33,377 bases of DNA. Source: Spirochaetes bacterium GWB1_27_13. GTDB taxonomy: Bacteria > Spirochaetota > GWE2-31-10 > MWDO01. The stretch spans positions 1-33,377 of the forward strand of contig MIAN01000190.1 of assembly GCA_001829125.1 (NCBI GenBank), in the 5' to 3' direction. A program made the translations under genes and the position numbers. Positions 28,760 through 33,377 of the stretch are shown in pieces; position 1 is the stretch's first letter; the number at the start of each line of letters is the position of its first letter. The notes under the pieces are model-generated. The model worked only from the letters and a program-made list of their open reading frames with translations, ran no database searches and was not told the origin of the DNA.

Positions 28760-30364
28760 TTATTGGTTTTTCACCGCAGCTTTTATAAATTCTTTAAAAA
28801 GAGGATGTGGACTAAATGGTTTTGATTTAAATTCTGGATGAAATTGAACGCCAACTCCAAAAGGATGATTATTCCATTCAACAGACTCTACTAAACTGCC
28901 GTCATCTGTTGTTGCAGAAATAACAAGCCCTTTATCTATAAAATTTTCTTTGTACAAGTTGTTAAATTCGTATCTATGTCTATGTCTTTCAGAAATTTTT
29001 TCTTTTTGGTAAGCATCAAACATTCGTGTATCTTTCAATACAATAGAATCGTTTGCCCCAAGTCTCATTGTTCCGCCTTTTTTATCAACGCCTTCTTGTT
29101 CTTCTAATAGACTAATCACAGGATAAGCAGTTTTTGTTTCAAATTCTGTCGAATTAGCACCTTTAAAGCCTAAGATATTTCTTGCGTATTCGATTACCAT
29201 TATTTGCATACCAAGACATATTCCAAAATAAGGAATTTTATTTTCTCTTGCATATTTTGCTGTTAGAATTTTACCTTGTATTCCTCTGTCACCAAATCCA
29301 CCTGGTATTAAAACACCGTCAACGCCTTCAAGGTTTGCTTTAATGTTTTCTTCAGTCATATCATCGCTTAAAATTCTTTTAATATGAAGTTTTGCATTAT
29401 TGGCTATACTTGCATGATGAAGAGCTTCATAAATTGATTTGTAAGCATCCTGTAAATCAATGTATTTACCAACAACAGCAATTCTAATTTCGTGTTGTGG
29501 ATTTTTGATGTTATGTATTAAATCTTCCCAAATAGAAATATCAACTTTAGTTTGAGTAAGTCTAAGTTTTTTTAGTATTACATCAGTAAGTTTTCGTTCT
29601 TCATAAAGTAGAGGCACTTCATAAATAGAATGTTTTATATTAACAGCATCCACAACAGCTTCTTCTTCAACATTTGTAAATAAAGAAACTTTCTTTTTCA
29701 TAGAAGTATTCATTTCACCATCTATTCTACAAAGAAGAATATCAGGTTGAATCCCGATTTCTCTTAACTTCTGAACACTATGTTGAGTTGGTTTTGTTTT
29801 AAACTCGCCAGCAGCTTTAATTTTTGGAATTAATGTTAGATGAACATAAAGCACATTGTCTTTACCAGCATCATGAATAAATTGTCTTGCAGCTTCCAAA
29901 AAAGGAACTGATTCAATGTCTCCAACTGTACCGCCAATTTCGATTATTAATACATCTGTATCTTTATCAATAGATTGTTTAATTCGTCTCTTTATTTCGT
30001 CTGTTATATGAGGGATTACTTGTACACATCTACCAAGGTAATCGCCTTTTCTTTCTCTTTTAATTACTTCGTTATATACTTGACCTGTTGTAATCGAATT
30101 ATTTTTTGTTAAAAGTGTATTTGTGAATCTTTCGTAATTACCTAAATCTAAGTCTGTCTCAGCCCCATCGTCTGTTACGAAAACTTCTCCATGTTGATAC
30201 GGACTCATAGTGCCAGCGTCAACATTTATATAAGGGTCAATTTTTGTCATCGAAATCTTAAAACCCCTTGATTCGAGTAATGCCCCTATTGATGATGATG
30301 CTATACCCTTACCTAAAGAAGAACATACTCCACCTGTAACAAAAATATACTTTACAACTTTCAT
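28760..30364 (-). CDS. pyrG: CTP synthase
   Basis: KYIFVTGGVCSSLGKGIASSSIGALLESRG, KIDPYINVDAGTMSPYQHGEVFVTDDGAETDLDLGNYERF; GATase PYFGICLGMQ. Confidence 0.97.
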   Translation of the reverse strand: MKVVKYIFVTGGVCSSLGKGIASSSIGALLESRGFKISMTKIDPYINVDAGTMSPYQHGEVFVTDDGAETDLDLGNYERFTNTLLTKNNSITTGQVYNEVIKRERKGDYLGRCVQVIPHITDEIKRRIKQSIDKDTDVLIIEIGGTVGDIESVPFLEAARQFIHDAGKDNVLYVHLTLIPKIKAAGEFKTKPTQHSVQKLREIGIQPDILLCRIDGEMNTSMKKKVSLFTNVEEEAVVDAVNIKHSIYEVPLLYEERKLTDVILKKLRLTQTKVDISIWEDLIHNIKNPQHEIRIAVVGKYIDLQDAYKSIYEALHHASIANNAKLHIKRILSDDMTEENIKANLEGVDGVLIPGGFGDRGIQGKILTAKYARENKIPYFGICLGMQIMVIEYARNILGFKGANSTEFETKTAYPVISLLEEQEGVDKKGGTMRLGANDSIVLKDTRMFDAYQKEKISERHRHRYEFNNLYKENFIDKGLVISATTDDGSLVESVEWNNHPFGVGVQFHPEFKSKPFSPHPLFKEFIKAAVKNQ

Positions 30365-30586
30365 TATAAAATCTCTCTTTCATTAAAAAATCAATTTTTA
30401 ATATAACAAAAATTGTTTTTTTTTTCAATAAAAATATAGGCAAATTTAAGAAAGGAAGAAGGGTAATTCATAATCATTTAATTTTTATTTAATTAAGAAA
30501 AAAAATCGTTATAGTATTTTCTGTTAAAGATAAAATTATACTGACAATCAAAATAATTGCCAGCATAATGAGGAAAATCCGTTGTT

Positions 30587-31402
30587 CTAAAACCTAAATC
30601 TAACACCAAGTCTTGTGTTGCTATTAAAATCTGTATCTAATATTAGCCCCATTTCGTATTGAGCTTGCCATTGTTTAAGATATTTGTTTGCTTTTGCAAA
30701 GAGTCCAAAAGAAACAAAATCCATTATAAGTCCAATAGTTCCCATTGTAGCAAAAAATCCAATCCAAAAATCACTAAAATAATCATAATAGTAATAATTA
30801 TAAGAATACAATATTTTGTATGAAAGAATTGGTATTAAAGAAAGTGCTGAAACACCAAGCATTATACTTCCTGGTACCACAAGCCCTATTCCTGCTCCGT
30901 TAAATCTTTTGTAACTGATATAAAGAGGATGAAGTTTTGGGTCATCAAAATCAAAATATTTTTTCTTTTCTTCTTTTTTGGTATAATTTTTATCTTTATT
31001 ATCTTGAATATTTTCTTCTTTGTCTGCAATTTCTTCATCATCATCTTCTTCTATACTTTTAGCTTTTAGACTATCTTTGTCTTTTTCTTCTTTATTTAAA
31101 GTAATAATTTTTTCTTTAATTTCTTTAGAATCATTTTCTAATTGATCTTCAATGTTGTCTTTAGTTTTAATTTCTTTTTTTATATTCATATCTTCTTTTA
31201 ATTGATCTTCTGTCAAATAAATTTTTTTTATTTTTTCTTTTGAAATTGTCAAAACACCAAGACTTGATTTAATTATAATATTATCTTCTTCTGAAGATAT
31301 AATAGCGCCTCTAATTATATCACCATTCTCTAAAACAAAAATTTCTCCAAATGATAGGTATGATACCAACATTGTAATTACAATAAAAATATATTTTCTC
31401 AT
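30587..31402 (-). CDS. Membrane/secreted protein of unknown function with charged low-complexity linker
   Basis: Signal peptide; IFVLENGDIIRGAIISSEEDNIIIKSSLGVLTISKEKIKKIYL beta segment; long D/E/K linker; C-terminal hydrophobic segments. Confidence 0.6.
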   Translation of the reverse strand: MRKYIFIVITMLVSYLSFGEIFVLENGDIIRGAIISSEEDNIIIKSSLGVLTISKEKIKKIYLTEDQLKEDMNIKKEIKTKDNIEDQLENDSKEIKEKIITLNKEEKDKDSLKAKSIEEDDDEEIADKEENIQDNKDKNYTKKEEKKKYFDFDDPKLHPLYISYKRFNGAGIGLVVPGSIMLGVSALSLIPILSYKILYSYNYYYYDYFSDFWIGFFATMGTIGLIMDFVSFGLFAKANKYLKQWQAQYEMGLILDTDFNSNTRLGVRFRF

Positions 31403-31812
31403 AAAAACCTCCGCTTATATTGTTTATTTTTATATGTATATAGTAGCAACAAAAATATTTTTTTTCAATGTATAAATTTATCGGATAGCCAAAAAATTTT
31501 TGCATATTTAAAATTACATAATCCCTATAAAAATATATACTTAAAAACTTCTAAAAGGTCAATAAATAATAAAATTGACATTACTTGTAATTTAATTTCT
31601 AAACTAAACTTTAGAATAAATTAACCCTCTTATATACTATTAGATACATAAAATTATAAAAGGGTTTAAATTTTTTAAAAAAAATATCAAACAAAAACTA
31701 AGGGATTACAAAAATACAAAATAATATCTTGTATAAATTCTTGATAAATTATATAATTAAATAACTCGAATTTCCATAGAAATTTTGTAGCAAAGACTTC
31801 TGGAGGAAAACT

Positions 31813-32457
31813 TTGGATAAAAATATAACAAAAGAATTTGTTTTTTCTTTAAAAATAATATTAATAGGCATTTTTTTTTGGGTTATAAAAGTTAAATACT
31901 TTACTTTTTTTTGGCTTCCAGAATTTCATTTGTTGAATGTTTTTGGTTTTGAAATAATTGGAACTATTTTGATAATAATTGGCATTACTATAATCCATAG
32001 AGTTTATCCATTTGCTTATTCATTTTTTGCAATTGGTTTAGTTTATGTTATCCTTATAATTAATATACTCGATTTTGTTCTTTTTAGATTTAGAATTTAT
32101 AGAGATATTCAACAATATACTCCTTTTATTATGTCTATAATGCTCGTTTTGATTGCAAAATTACTTGAAAGTGGACTTAAATATTTTGGTAATAAAGAGT
32201 TATCAAGAAAATGGAAATATCTTGCAATAATTTTGTTTTCTGGTTTTTCTATGCCTTTTTATATTTATACATCTTTAAATATTTGTGGATTTATTACTTA
32301 TGAAGGTTTTCAAATAACTACAAAAATAATTTTAATTTTCTTACCTATAATTTTAAGTTTGACTTTTTTCTTTATTTTTTATCTTGTTATACTAATACAA
32401 TCTTTTAATTTTTTGGCAAAAGTTCAAAAACAAAATAATGAACAGATTAAAATTTGA
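31813..32457 (+). CDS. Multi-pass membrane protein of unknown function
   Basis: Six-or-so hydrophobic segments; TTG start 6 nt after GGAGG. Confidence 0.6.
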   Translation: MDKNITKEFVFSLKIILIGIFFWVIKVKYFTFFWLPEFHLLNVFGFEIIGTILIIIGITIIHRVYPFAYSFFAIGLVYVILIINILDFVLFRFRIYRDIQQYTPFIMSIMLVLIAKLLESGLKYFGNKELSRKWKYLAIILFSGFSMPFYIYTSLNICGFITYEGFQITTKIILIFLPIILSLTFFFIFYLVILIQSFNFLAKVQKQNNEQIKI

Positions 32458-33041
32458 TGGGTAAAATCTTTTTATTTAGACATGGACAAACTATTTCTAA
32501 TAAAGAAAAAAAATTTTGTGGCATAACCGAAACACCTCTCATTTATTCAGAATACAAAGAATTTCCAACTGTTGATACTCTTTTTTGCTCAACGCTTTCA
32601 AGATGTTTTTATTACACACAATTTGTAAATTATAAACAAATATTTACTTCATCAGATTTAAAAGAAATAAATTTTGGTCTATGGGAAGGCAAAAGTTTTT
32701 ATGAAATAGAAAAAGAAAACCCTGTTTTAGCAAAAAAATATCTTTTGGAGTACAAAGATTTTTGTTTTCCAAAAGGCGAAAGTTTTTTTACATTTAAAGA
32801 AAGAATAAATAATTTTTATAGAAAAAATATCATTCCACAAATAGAAAATCAAAAAGATATTCTAATTATAAGCTCAGAAGGTGTAATAAAAACTCTTTTA
32901 ATCTTATTTCTAAATATAAACAGCAATTTTTTTTGGAATGTAAAAATTTCAAACAGTTCTTTTTGTATTTTAGAATATTTTACTTTGGGAAAAAAAATAA
33001 ATTTTTGCCTTACTGGATTAAATTTAAAAACATTGTCGTAA
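32457..33041 (+). CDS. Histidine phosphatase (phosphoglycerate mutase-like) family protein, second His replaced
   Basis: IFLFRHGQTISNKEKKFCGITETPL; EINFGLWEGKSFYEIE. ATG at 32457 overlaps the previous stop (TGATG). Confidence 0.75.
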   Translation: MGKIFLFRHGQTISNKEKKFCGITETPLIYSEYKEFPTVDTLFCSTLSRCFYYTQFVNYKQIFTSSDLKEINFGLWEGKSFYEIEKENPVLAKKYLLEYKDFCFPKGESFFTFKERINNFYRKNIIPQIENQKDILIISSEGVIKTLLILFLNINSNFFWNVKISNSSFCILEYFTLGKKINFCLTGLNLKTLS

Positions 33042-33377
33042 ATTTTTTGGGGAATGATTTAGTAAATCACAACATTATTTTAACCAATCCAATACTTTGA
33101 TTTTAGTATCATCGAAAAGTATTTCATCTAAAGCATCATTAATTTTTTATTTATTAAAAAATTTTATTTTAAGAGAATTTTTTAAATAATTTGTTGATTT
33201 TACAATATTTAGTTTTATAATATACTCAGAATGTTTTAAATTAAACAACATAGGATGATAATTAAAAAGTTTTTACTTTGTCAAAAATTACAAAGCTTAA
33301 TTGCTTACATATTTAATATGTGGCTTGCATTCGCTTGACGGGTGAATCTACAACAATCTTATTAATCCGTGTTATAT

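Noticed and set aside
1-33377. tRNA, rRNA, CRISPR arrays, transposases, phage genes
   Set aside because: Scanned by eye; no regular repeat-spacer array, no cloverleaf/TTCGAATC-type T-arm and no transposase/integrase motif noticed. tRNAscan/Infernal would be needed to exclude structured RNAs.

Overview
AT-rich bacterial chromosomal window. A spirochaete or other Gram-negative origin is possible, but taxonomy is not provable from this sequence. About 21 genes are supported: partial glycogen debranching enzyme, HAMP/PP2C (SpoIIE-type) phosphatase, CrtI-like FAD oxidoreductase, an nrdR-nrdD-(glycyl-radical/redoxin) anaerobic RNR operon, RluA-type pseudouridine synthase, HrpA-type helicase, two secreted/lipoprotein ORFs, a PAS/GAF sensor, gcvH, a CoADR-rhodanese-like flavoprotein, cheW, an MCP, amtB-glnK, a KSalpha/KSbeta/ACP cassette followed by a B12-binding-type radical SAM gene, a sigma-54-driven small ORF, pyrG, and a histidine-phosphatase-like gene. 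The strongest candidate for an undescribed system is the class III ribonucleotide reductase. The 705-aa NrdD has the catalytic Cys regions and the Zn-finger but ends before the glycyl-radical loop. That loop (TRIVGYHRAVTNWNKGKKEEYRDR) is instead on a separate ORF with its own AGGAGG ribosome-binding site, fused to a CxxC redoxin domain. The operon lies behind a consensus promoter overlapped by two NrdR-box-like palindromes spaced 31 bp apart. Other notable items: two near-perfect sigma-54 promoters (amtB-glnK and a small orphan ORF), a CoADR-rhodanese fusion lacking both expected active-site cysteines, and a catalytically dead KSbeta paired with an intact KSalpha.
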